Shown here piece after piece: positions 36,966-46,699 of a stretch of DNA of 64,000 nucleotides. A program made the position numbers and the translations under genes. Source of the stretch: Polytrichum commune (taxonomy: Eukaryota > Streptophyta > Polytrichopsida > Polytrichales > Polytrichaceae); the NCBI GenBank assembly GCA_950295325.1, contig OX485805.1, positions 27,265,501 to 27,329,500 on the forward strand, given 5' to 3'. Positions within the stretch are counted from its first letter, which is position 1. Every line of letters starts with the position of its first letter. The notes under the pieces are model-generated. The model searched no databases. It had not been told where the DNA came from and saw only the letters and a program-made list of their open reading frames with translations.

Positions 36966-37190
36966 TTGAATATACTTCTTACGAATAATTGAACAAATAT
37001 TGTCATGAGTGATGGAAGAGTTCGTCCATTGGCCTTCTCTTCTCATAAATGAAAAATCACTTGGTACACGACTATAATTGCAACACTGTAAAACTAAAAT
37101 CATCCCAAAAATTACAAGGAATGACAAAATGATGTTGGGTTAACATGTAGTGTTGGTGACACTACACTGAGGTTTACAATTAGAATCATA
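36960..37190 (+). repeat. Dispersed repeat of the TGGTGACACT family, copy 2
   Basis: GAACAAATATTGTCATGAGTG, GTCCATTGGCC, AAAAATCACTTGG, GTTGGGTTAACAT and AGTGTTGGTGACACTAC match 61860-62090 closely. Confidence 0.6.
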
Positions 37191-37575
37191 TGCAGTTCCT
37201 CAATACAATTCGGACGTGTCCAGCTTCAAGGTGTGCTTGTGTCCTTGAGGAGCTCTGGCTCACCATGGTACGCATTTCCGTGTCAAATTTCACCATCCGA
37301 CAAGGAAGGAAACACAACTACTGCAGCGCCTGCTGGAGCCAGTGTTTTTACTGTGACCAACTACTATTCTAGATTTCATTATACCAAGCTCTCATCTCTT
37401 GCACGTGCAACGCTTGTGTGTGCAGACTAGAGTGCACTTCTGAAGGCGACCAAATGCTGGAACCCCACCTCTGTCAGCCTGTGCCAGCTCTCTCGTACAT
37501 CTCCATTTCATTAATTGCAAAGCGTCCCGGTTCCCATCAGTGTCACTATTTCATCCAGCTCATTTCATGTTTTTA
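37187..37575 (+). pseudogene. Cysteine-rich coding remnant with one in-frame stop, unidentified
   Basis: From the ATG at 37190 the frame reads MQFLNTIRTCPASRCACVLE, later NYCSACWSQCFYC, then a TAG at 37370, then in the same frame LISCTCNACVCRLEC and on to a TAA near 37575. Ten or more Cys within 100 codons is far above background here. A different frame is also open (PWYAFPCQISPSDKEG), so the true frame is not certain. It might be related to the Cys-rich segment at 35684. Confidence 0.25.
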
Positions 37576-37609
37576 ATGCCACACCAACTTAACTCATGTG
37601 GCCACACTG

Positions 37610-38580
37610 TTTAGGGTGTTTAGTGTCACGTACAATATTTGCAAAGGGCCTGAACTAGATGCCTCGAGGTCTCGGAGTGTCATGTTTGCTAATTGCCAAT
37701 ATGATGCTATTTGTTGGCTCTGTATGTAGGACAGTGGTTGTGCATCTATGTTTCAATTTCTATGTTTCAAGAGCAAATTTCCTAACCACTTTGTGTTCAC
37801 ACTTGGACGTTACTTGTTCCTGCTATTTTTGGTCCAATTCATTGAACATGGATGATGAAAGCTTGCATACCTTGGACAACTAACGAACTAATTCAACTCT
37901 TAGTTAACTAGTTGCCTTTTGTAACTGTAGTTGTTCGCAATTTAACCTGCCAAAAAATGTAGTTAACTATAGTTGTTCTAAAATCTAGTTAATTATATAG
38001 ATATATTTGTTCCCTAAAATGTGTTGAAAAAAAATCTAATTGATTATAGTTGGTTATAGGTATAGTAAATAGGCATGAACTGGCATGAACAAAGTGTACA
38101 TCTACAATTGTAGTCTTTCATAAGGAAGGATAGAACCTCACGGTTCTACCGTTTTCTTGTTACAATAAGTGACTTGTTAATTAAAGTGAGAAATGGTTTA
38201 TATTATGACATTTAGCATAGCACATTGGGATGCTTGAGATGATAGTGTTGCCTTTTAGTATGCAAGGGGAAGATGTTCTTGAACATACTAGTGGTAAGGG
38301 CCACGTGTTCACATTTTTGTATGCAAGAGGGAGATAATCTTGAGCATATTGATGTCAAGTATCATTTGTGTGCAATTTAGTCAACTTGTAGACCATTGTG
38401 TAGACCTCATAATACTATTGAACATACTCATGCCAAGATATTAAAGAGCACACTTGAATGCCAAGTGTCATGAGGTGACACTAATGATGAAGTTGTTGAT
38501 CATCAATGTAACCTAGCATATGGCTCAAAATAGGGTAAGTGACACTATTATGCACTTGACACTGAAATACCAGTGTAGCC
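37610..38580 (+). repeat. Local duplication, right copy
   Basis: Partner of 36440-36965 with an insertion in the middle (about 37740-38200). CATGAGGTGACACTAATGATG and GTTGATCATCAATG mark the end of similarity. Confidence 0.55.
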
Positions 38581-39140
38581 CTTTTCACATCCGTTCAACA
38601 TGAGAACATATGGTGATGTTGGAAAAGGTTTCACTTGTGAATTTGTATGTCCACAATGTAATGGGTAAAGTTTGGGGAAAGTAAAAATGTAGAGAAATAC
38701 TTTATTGTGAAGGTAACATTATATCCAAAGTATACTCTCGTGAAACATTATGTGATAGATAAGGCCCAAGGGGGCATTATGTGTGTAAGGGCCCACCTCG
38801 AGGGTGGGAGTCTGAGAGTGGGCACGTATCTCCATATCCCCCACCCCCATGCGGGCTTTATCAAGCACAAAACATTGGGAAATTTTTTTGACCCTTGGAT
38901 CTTGGTGGTGAACCAACAATAGGGATTGCAAATAGTAAGCGGATGCTTGATCAATGGCTTAGATGACATGCCGACCTATGAACAATCCAAATCCATGTGA
39001 GGTTTGAGAAGTTCTAGAGGCTTATATTTTAATATACCCCTCCCCCTTTGAGCATCCTATTCTCTCTTTCTCTCCGAGGTTCGTGCTCTTTGCGGTTCTA
39101 TTGTTCCTTGCTACAATTTATAACTCAAGTTGGTCTTGTT
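38580..39140. other. Intergenic DNA, no gene seen
   Basis: No recognisable protein in any frame. 38760-38860 is richer in G and C than its surroundings. Confidence 0.4.
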
Positions 39141-39690
39141 CTTCCGCATGTAGGATGTCCGTGTTCTTTGTATCGGTATTCTTACCTTCCTCGCCCTTGG
39201 TGTTGTGATCTCATTGGCGACGTTGTTACTTTCCTCGCCCTTGGTGTTGCAATCTCATTGGCGGCGTTGTTGATTACTGTCTTGTTCTTCCCTAAATAAC
39301 ATGTCGGTTTTCTTTCTATAGGTGTTTTTCCTTTCCTTGCCCCCATTGTTGTGAGCTCTGTGGTGGCATTGCTAATCTTGGCAATGCTTTTTGTTGGTGT
39401 TTTACCTTCATGATGTTGTTCTTGATCATGACATTCCTCCTTAATGGTATTGTTACCTTCATGTCGTTGTCCTTAGTCTGTTCTTCCATGCATAGCATGT
39501 TGGTCTTCTTCCTGTTGGTGCTCTTACCTACTTCGCCCTTGTTATTATAAATTGGTTGGCAACATTGTTGATCTCAATCTTGTTCTTTCTTTGTGGTGTT
39601 GTTGCCTTCATGCTATTGTTCTCTATCTTGTTTCATCATGCGCAACATGTCAGTCTTCTTCATGTTCATGCTCTTTGTAGTTAAGGTTTT
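39140..39690 (+). repeat. Degenerate minisatellite, unit roughly 60-110 bp
   Basis: The words CCTCGCCCTTGGTGTTG, ATCTCATTGGCG(A/G)CGTTGTT, GTCTTCTTC and TACCTTCATG recur many times in a T-rich strand-biased block. The repeat explains the local open frames. Confidence 0.55.
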
Positions 39691-41600
39691 AGCTATAGAT
39701 AAAAACAAAACAAAACAAACAACCCAAGGTACTAAGTCTTAAGAAAGATTGGTTTAATGTCTACAAAGATTACTTTCACACTAGTTTAAGGAATTCTATA
39801 ACAATGTAAGATTCTTTCTTTCCAATTCTCTTTTGACAAGGTTCATTACTCATTATATTCTTTCTTGAGGTTCATTATGCATCTTTCACTCATATGTGAG
39901 TATGTCCTATCTAACGACTCCTAAAACTTTAATAACATGTTTTTAAGTTTGTTGGAGCCATTTTAGCTTGGGCAATAGTCTTTGTCACATGTGGCCATGG
40001 TCTTCCAATGGATTTTCATCCTACTGGGGTTAGTAATTTCTTCCTTAATTAAGACGATCTTGTAATGTCACCAAACTTTCTTTTAATTCTCTTTATGATC
40101 TTGTCATGAACTTATCTCATTTATGAATTATCATGCACATACAACACTTTAGTCTGCAATTCTTGGATACACCCAAGGTACACATACAAATGCATAGGCT
40201 ATATTCTTTGTTGGCATAGAGCTCAATTAGCTCAATATTCATCACATCATTGAAAAGAAATATAACATCTACGTATATTTGCACAATATGTCTTTCGGCT
40301 CTAGTACTATAGCCTATCAGCCTAGACTATTGACAACCCTAGCCTCCTAAACTTCTCATCATGTGCAGTTGTCCTTGTGATGAATTGAGTCATTCATCAT
40401 GAGTTTGATTTCATTTTCTTTATCATAACTTATCAATCTTCGATTCTAACTTAGCTTATTGCCTTCTCTAAACCTCACCCTTCACAAGCTATTTGGGATC
40501 TTCTTGCCTACGGTCACTCCATCTTCAATTATTGCAGATTGTTAGCGGTTGTGGCCTTCTATCGTCATTACGGTGAACACCATGATGGTCTTAGAGCTCT
40601 CTATTCTCTAGCTTTCATTCAACTGTTTGGATGCTTATCTTTTGCACTTATGACGTTATTGTCAAAACCTCACAAGTTCATATTCTTTTCGTTACTGGTC
40701 TTCATGTCTCTTTTAGATCAATCTTACGTTGTTGCTAAAAAATTGTGGACACTTCTAACCCCCTTGATTGATTTTCTCTATTTTGCGTTATGTTTTCTTT
40801 ATCCTTCACTCTCTTGTATCGAATCTTCCTTCTTGTCTCTATTCTATTTCAATTATAGCCTACATCATCTTTCATTCTCCATATGTTATTCACTATGTAC
40901 TCTCATTTCATCAATATGCACTCTCTTAAAGCCTTTCTTTACTTTCCTAATGACTTCATTCATTCTTTTTTTCCCCCCCTAGTTCATGCTCTCACTCATA
41001 TTCCCTTTCATTCCAAGCACATACACACTTTCGTATTGTTCTTTCTTTGCGTTGATCAATCATCGCCTAAGTTTCTATTCATAACTATTGCATCAACATA
41101 TATTCATCCGTAAATGCGGCAACAATCCATTGTAGTTAATAAGGTCAGAGTCTATTGCTCCCATATCACACCCTACATGGTTATATCCTTGCATTTGCAC
41201 TTGCACTACAAGACCTTGCCAATGCATGGCCATACTCAAACCATACATCTTTCATCACCACCACCTCCCAAGAGAAAACTCACACAATATACCATCCCGA
41301 ACCCGAGCCTACAAATCATTGAGTTTTCTTTGGTCATTCATTATACCCTTTTGGTAAGATGAATTTACAAAAGCACAAACCCAAATTCATGATTTTACCA
41401 ACCAATTTAGCAATATGTTCTGCCAATTTCATTGCAATCACTAACCAAATTCACTATGTAGGTTACCAATTTAAATTGATTTTCAACGAATTTCACTAAA
41501 TGTTGTGAATAACTTTATGATTTGGTACCCAATTCACAACTTCACAAAATCAGATTCATGAATTGTATAATATTATTTCACAAAGAACGGTACATCATGA
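39690..41600. other. Pyrimidine-rich intergenic DNA, no gene seen
   Basis: The plus strand is rich in T and C. A 147-codon frame at 40539-40982 is Leu/Phe/Ser-rich for that reason and has no recognisable domain. Nothing else supported. Confidence 0.45.
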
Positions 41601-41615
41601 CAAAGATTCTCCCAA

Positions 41616-42352
41616 TTATTCCCCATGACTAGCTCTACCAAAATGTCTATTGACCTCTCTTATCCAACCTTGAATCATGTTTGCAATGATTGCTTGTATG
41701 TCATCATTAATGTGACCTAATAGTGTTCAATGATTTTGGAGATCATTCCATTGGACATGGCTTTTGATGTGTCCCATTTTGTAGCATTCATAACTATACT
41801 ATATGATGGCAAATGGAAGTAGATGTGTCCAACATCTTCAAAAGCTTGTTGTAATTCATGAGATTTGTGAAATGGGACATTGTCCATGAGGATGAACCTT
41901 TGTCTATTAAGGCTAAGAATGATCTTGGTCTAGATGAATTCTAAGAACTTGTTTGTATTGTAGGCACCAAGTGTGACATCATGTGCAATGACTCCTTCAC
42001 AACCAACTACAACCACCAAAGATAAATTTTGACCCTGTTGTTGGACAAATTCATTTGCATCTTTTTCCTCGATGAGCCCTTCCAAATTGACATGTCAAAT
42101 GTAAATTGAAACTAGCCTCATCCACATATACAACATCAACCATACTACCGCCGAGCTCTGAAACTTTTGACACCACTGCATACGCTCGCTAAGACCAACA
42201 ATAAGTGGACTTACAATCTTACGCATCATTTGACAATAAGTTTAAACACAATAATTGCATTAGCTTCTATGACATATATTGTAGACATAGGTGCTTATGA
42301 GTTACATCTAGGGGATGAAGAAATCTTCAACAACTTTAATAAGGAATGCTAG
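41616..42352 (-). pseudogene. DDE_3 (Tc1/mariner/IS630-type) transposase pseudogene
   Basis: Relic of a cut-and-paste transposase. Reading the minus strand: LIKVVEDFF (about 42350), KIVSPLIVGLSERMQWCQKF (about 42220-42165), then after a frame change VDVVYVDEASFNLHLTCQFG (first catalytic Asp in VDE), then after another, GQNLSLVVVVGCEGVIAHDV, TNKFLEFI followed by a stop, FILMDNVPFHKS (second Asp in MDN), IYFHLPSYSIVMNATKW, and finally GWIREVNRHFGRASHGE with a stop at 41618-41616. The family normally has NPIE after the PxYSP motif; here NATK stands there, so the third acidic residue is gone. At least three frameshifts and several stops make it dead. TIRs were not found with confidence; AAAGGTGCACCCCC at 42575 may be near one end. 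A fragment of the same element lies at 19180-19570. Confidence 0.7.
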
Positions 42353-43140
42353 GGTTTTACATTACACATATGATAAGGGTTCATAATTATCCAGAAGCAT
42401 ATTATTTGTATCCTTATGTTAATGACCATACATAAATGTTATTTTCTCACATATTGTCACTTGTATTTTATCATTGAAATTGTACATGTATGGCTTGATT
42501 TTACAAATAAAAACTTGTATATAGTGGATTTTTGGAACATGTTGCGATCACATGTGATTCCTGGTTTTTAATGAAAGGTGCACCCCCGAGGCAGTGAGAA
42601 TTAATCTGCTTGCAAGTTGTGCTTATCCCCCCTCCCCACATGACTTTAGCTAGCCTAAAAGTTGGTTCCAAAAACACAGCCTTCACATCATTGACGTTAT
42701 CTTGTGCCGAGCCTAGTTGGGAAATGATGTGGCATGCTTTAAAAGTGGAGGTTTTAAGCCTCAAGCACCGAACCTCCCATCAGTACCTAGACGTGAGGCA
42801 AGAATGTAGGACCTTTAAAAGTGTTGCCTCCCGCCCTTGTGGTTGGTTGCTTTTTGTCTTAGCTATGAGGGCACGAGGAGCTTCATCAACAAAAACCGAT
42901 GGTAAGATAGATGAGTAGTAAGGCATTTGGGGATGGGACAAAAACTATCCAACATGTCATTGCATGTTAGATCAAACAATGAACGTGTGTAAAAACTACT
43001 TAACTATAACCTACTCGACAATCTTTGGAGCAAGTTCTTGTAGGTGCAGTGGGATAGCAGGATGCCTCCACTATAACCGACGGCCCTTTACCCAGTTTTT
43101 AGGAAAAACTTTGGTTATTTGATAAAGTCAGGAGGGAAGG
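42353..43140. other. Intergenic DNA; left part shared with the 19.2-19.6 kb copy
   Basis: 42353-42600 is transposon-derived (see the DDE_3 pseudogene). The remainder shows two overlapping frames on opposite strands without a recognisable domain. Confidence 0.4.
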
Positions 43141-43710
43141 GGGCATTATTAGGGCCACTTTATATTAGGGCCCATTTCTAGGGCCCATTTCCAAACCCTA
43201 GGCATCAACCAATGAAAGTGCTTAGATTGCCCAAATGGGCCCTAATATGGGCCCAAGGGCTTTATATTGAGAGTCAGCCCACTTCTCCTAAAGCTTGCGT
43301 GGCGGGTGACATGGCGGTGTTTTGGAGGGAAAAAAGTGGGCCGAAGGCAAAAAAATGGGTCGACGGTTTATGGAGACCCACTTCGCGTCTACGGCCCACT
43401 TCACCCAACTTCCGTCATATAGTCATTTATGACTTTATGACTTTAAGACTTTATGACTTTAGTTCAAGCAAGGGCATAATTCATTTAAGACAAAGTGGGC
43501 CGTGGATTGGGCCTTACAAAATAAAGTCCCTAGGCCCATTTGGAAGGCCCACTTTAAAGTAGAATTTCCAATTTGGGCCCTACAAGTGGGCCTATGGACT
43601 TTATATTGCAAGGCCCACTCAACGGTCCACTTTGTAAAGTAGGGCTAAAGTTAAGGCCCACTTCAAGTCCAAGTGGGCTCAACTCCAAATGGACCCTAAT
43701 ATAAAGTTGT
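43140..43710. repeat. GGCCCA/TGGGCC-rich block
   Basis: More than ten GGCCCA or TGGGCC words occur in about 550 bp, many next to ACTTTATA/TATAAAGT (for example GGGCTTTATATTG and GGCCCACTTTAAAGT). Runs of TTTATGACTTTA lie at 43428-43460. TGGGCC is the core of plant site II promoter elements, but so many copies look more like a locally amplified motif than a promoter. Confidence 0.6.
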
Positions 43711-43892
43711 GGGTCTTGGATGTTTCAATGTATGTTTCTATCATCGAATACGTGAAGCATGTTCAGCTTCATTAAGAGGAGGCTGATGGTGTAGAATGCT
43801 TTGCTTCGCCATTGATCTGATGGCTTCATGGGTGGGGGATATGGTTTTCGAGAGATAAATCTGGCAAATTTGTAGTGAACAGGCTGTGGTGA

Positions 43893-44510
43893 AGTCGGCA
43901 GATGGTGCATTGGCCATGTTTGCAGTGAGATGGGCAGCTTCTTCTATCAACTGGAGCTGCAAAGGTTGGGGGTTGTGGCCGCTCATGGCAAGCAACATCT
44001 GCGAGACTGTTTGCAGCGGCACTCAAATTCTCCGCAGTGCATTGTTCCAAGAATTTTTGAGTGTTGGAGGTTTTGTAGTGTCCACAATGATCGCCAAAGT
44101 GGGCAGATGGTGCATTAGCCATGTTTGCAGTGAGATGGGCAGCTTCTTCCGTCAACTACAGTTGCAAAGGTTGGGGGTTGTGGTCGCTCACGGCAGGCGA
44201 AATCTGCGAGGCTGTTTGCAGCGGCACTCAAATTCTCCGCAGTGTATTGCTCCAAGAATTTCTAAGTGTTGGAGGTTTTGTAGTGTCCACAATGATCGCC
44301 AAAGTGGGCAGATGGTGCATTGGCCATGTTTGCAGTGAGATGGTCAGCTTCTTCTGTCAACTGGAGCTGCAAAGGTTGGGGGTTGCAGCCGCTCATGGCA
44401 GGCGAAATCTGAGAAGTTGTTTGCGACGGCACTCAAATTCTCTCCAGTGTATTGCTCCAGGAACTTCTGAGTGTTGGAGGTTTTGTAGTGTTCACAGCAT
44501 TCGCCAAAGT
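43893..44510 (+). repeat. Tandem repeat, 205 bp unit, three copies
   Basis: The anchor GGCAGATGGTGCATT occurs at about 43897, 44102 and 44307. All copies share GAGATGGGCAGCTTCTTC (or TGGTC in the third), TGCAAAGGTTGGGGGTTG and GCGGCACTCAAATTCT. Because 205 is one more than a multiple of three, each unit shifts the frame. This explains the overlapping 145-150 codon frames here and their shadows on the minus strand. I see no evidence that any is a gene. Confidence 0.85.
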
Positions 44511-44730
44511 GTTGAACATCAACCGTTTACTTCTCAAACTCAACCGGTTCATGCATAACTAGCGGTGCATTTCGTGTATGTGTGCAGGGAGACTCTTGGG
44601 CATATCCTGCTGTTTCCAAGTGCAACCGGTTGAATGTTGTGATCTTTCAGTTTATCTTTGTTCATTTGGTGTAGACTCCAGAAATTCCTCTACAGTGATC
44701 GTTGAAGTGTTGAACGTCAACTGTTTACTT
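44510..44730 (+). repeat. Dispersed repeat with CAACCGGTT core, copy 3
   Basis: CTCAAACTCAACCGGTTCATG, then AAGTGCAACCGGTTGAATGT, TTGTGATCTTTCAGTTT and GTTGAACGTCAACTG. Related to 9355-9550 and 14395-14605, and abuts the 205 bp array. Confidence 0.5.
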
Positions 44731-45480
44731 CACTATCATGATCACATGGCCATGCCACTGCAATAATACATGTATTATTGACGTAAAATGTGAGATGTCA
44801 TTTGTAATTTGTGCACAATATCGCAGTGCCCAGGGACTAGTACTGGGGGTGCACCATATTTGAACATATTAAAAATGCATGTCACAACCGTCATCAAATA
44901 AGCTGACACTTAGACAAATAATATAACATAAATATTAAATAAAAAATCGTCCACAAAGTCCTAGTCATAAAATATGGTATCATGTGTATACACTTCTATA
45001 GGGTTTTATTTCCTTGGCATAATTGTTGACACAATTAATATTTCATGTTCACAATTGCATAGGAGAAAAAATAATCACAATGTTGGCAACTCCTACAATG
45101 ATGACATGCTCTCTCAGTGAATTATGCTCAACAAAATGTGATGCAAGCATACTCTTCAAATATTGTGCACATTTCAAATAGTGCAACTTCCCCCTTGCTC
45201 CAAATATCAAAATTCAATGAGCCATGAGTCAAAACTAAACTTTTAGAAAAATAAATTAATCATAGTAGAAGTATTCAAGAGTTCCCGAATAATATACATT
45301 TGGTGCACACGAAGGTAACATAACCAACGTGGAAATTAATTCCTCAAATTCTAAAAAAAGTGATCTAAAACATGCAGTAGGCAAATCCACAACTCAAGCA
45401 AAAAATTAAAATGTCATAGTCACTACATTTAACTACCATTGAACCCACCTATAGCCTTATTTTGCCTTCTGTTACTACAA
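44730..45480. other. Intergenic DNA, no gene seen
   Basis: AT-rich with only short frames. Confidence 0.4.
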
Positions 45481-45485
45481 CTATA

Positions 45486-46260
45486 CTAGCTTGACTTGTG
45501 TTGAAGGAGGTGTTGAACAAGCTTGGTGATGCAAGTAACTCCAAATGTGAACTTCAGCGTGCGTCCATTGGCAGTCAAATAAGACATTAAACCCATGTCT
45601 TCTTCCTTACTCAAGATGAGAATTCTATAGGTGGCATTGATTTGTAAAAATGGATGGGGATAGTGCAAGTTCGCAACATTTCAGCTTGGATCTGAATAAA
45701 AATGAGGTCTAAGCTTACCAAAACTTAGTAAATTGTTCTCCAGCTTTATCTGAGCATTGTGAGTACATGCTCAAATATTTCTTTTCCAGGACGCTTCAAA
45801 TTTTACAAGCGGAATAACAGTGAGATCACAACAAACAACAATGAGTATTATACATATGAGCACCTTCTGTAAGTATATTTCATAATTGGAGCTTCCAAAG
45901 TAGTCATCCCGGCTCCACAAATCCTTTATTGTCAATGATACCTTAATTTGGAGAAGCCAAGGAGATGTTACTTCATGAGCTTGACATTTGTTAGAGGAGG
46001 TGTCTTCTGCTACAAACAAGCTTGGTGATGCAAGTAACCTCCAAATGTGCACTTCAAAGTGCATCCCTTGCGAATGCATTGTCACAAGGTGATTAAGTAC
46101 ACATCAACAAAGATTGAACATGCAACATCTTTATCATCAAGCTCTGGAGACGAACGCCAGATTATAGGCTTTCCATAATCTCCGTCTTTGAAAGTCACAC
46201 TACCAACGTCGTTGAAAGGTAACCCTAGTTGTGCAATGAAGGGCTTGTCTATTATACATG
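45486..46260 (-). pseudogene. Coding-like remnants with an internal duplication, unidentified
   Basis: Minus-strand frames look coding in pieces: KPFIAQLGLPFNDVGSVTFK and DYGKPIIWRSSPELDDKDVA (about 46235-46110), KVSLTIKDLWSRDDYFGSSN (about 45945-45885), and MSYLTANGRTLKFTFGVTCI with TKLVQHLLQHKSS (45588-45486). The box CTTGGTGATGCAAGTAAC(C)TCCAAATGTG(A/C)ACTTC occurs twice (45518 and 46020), so two halves are duplicated. Frames differ and stops intervene. It may be a multi-exon gene or a decayed one. Family not recognised. Confidence 0.3.
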
Positions 46261-46382
46261 AAGGAGTGGTGTTTTTTTGACTGTGACCGGGAGATGGTTT
46301 TGGCCGCGGAAAAAAAACACCGCCACTTTCATGCAATATTGTAGTGAACAAGTAGGAAAGTATGCTACAAAGTCAGCAAGGA

Positions 46383-46409
46383 AACAACAACAACAACAAC
46401 AACAACAAG
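46383..46409 (+). repeat. (CAA)n microsatellite
   Basis: Eight or nine ACA/CAA units. They produce a poly-Gln run in one frame and poly-Cys in the reverse frame. Confidence 0.9.
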
Positions 46410-46699
46410 CATCCAAGTTTGCAAACCCAATAGGAAACCACAAGGCAACCCTCTCTCCCTCCCTCCCCTCCCTTAGAAACCTTCCCCCTACCACCTCGTG
46501 CCACGTGTCATGTCTCTCATGCATACATTTCCTACCTCGGCTTCGAATCTTCCTCGCATACTTACAGCCCAATGGAAATGTATTGCAAGGAAGCTTTGGC
46601 CTACATCTAACAAGTATGTACATACTCGGGTATCAACTGCAAGTCTTCCCGCATACATTTAGTCCAAATGAAAGTATTGGAGGGAGGGTTTGAGTTACA

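Noticed and set aside
40539-40982. 147-codon hydrophobic frame resembling a membrane protein
   Set aside because: The plus strand here is simply T/C-rich, which yields Leu, Phe and Ser; no family motif and no splice or promoter support.
43886-44558. Overlapping 145-150 codon frames
   Set aside because: They read through a 205 bp tandem repeat in rotating frames; not a conserved protein repeat.
44848-44862. GGGGGTGCACC as a second terminus of the DDE_3 element (pairing with 42575)
   Set aside because: Only about ten bases match the 42575 end and the flanking sequence does not pair; no target duplication seen.
46277-46693. 138-codon frame with a poly-Gln run
   Set aside because: The poly-Gln is a (CAA)n microsatellite; the rest shows no domain, and the opposite strand has a more coding-like frame in part.
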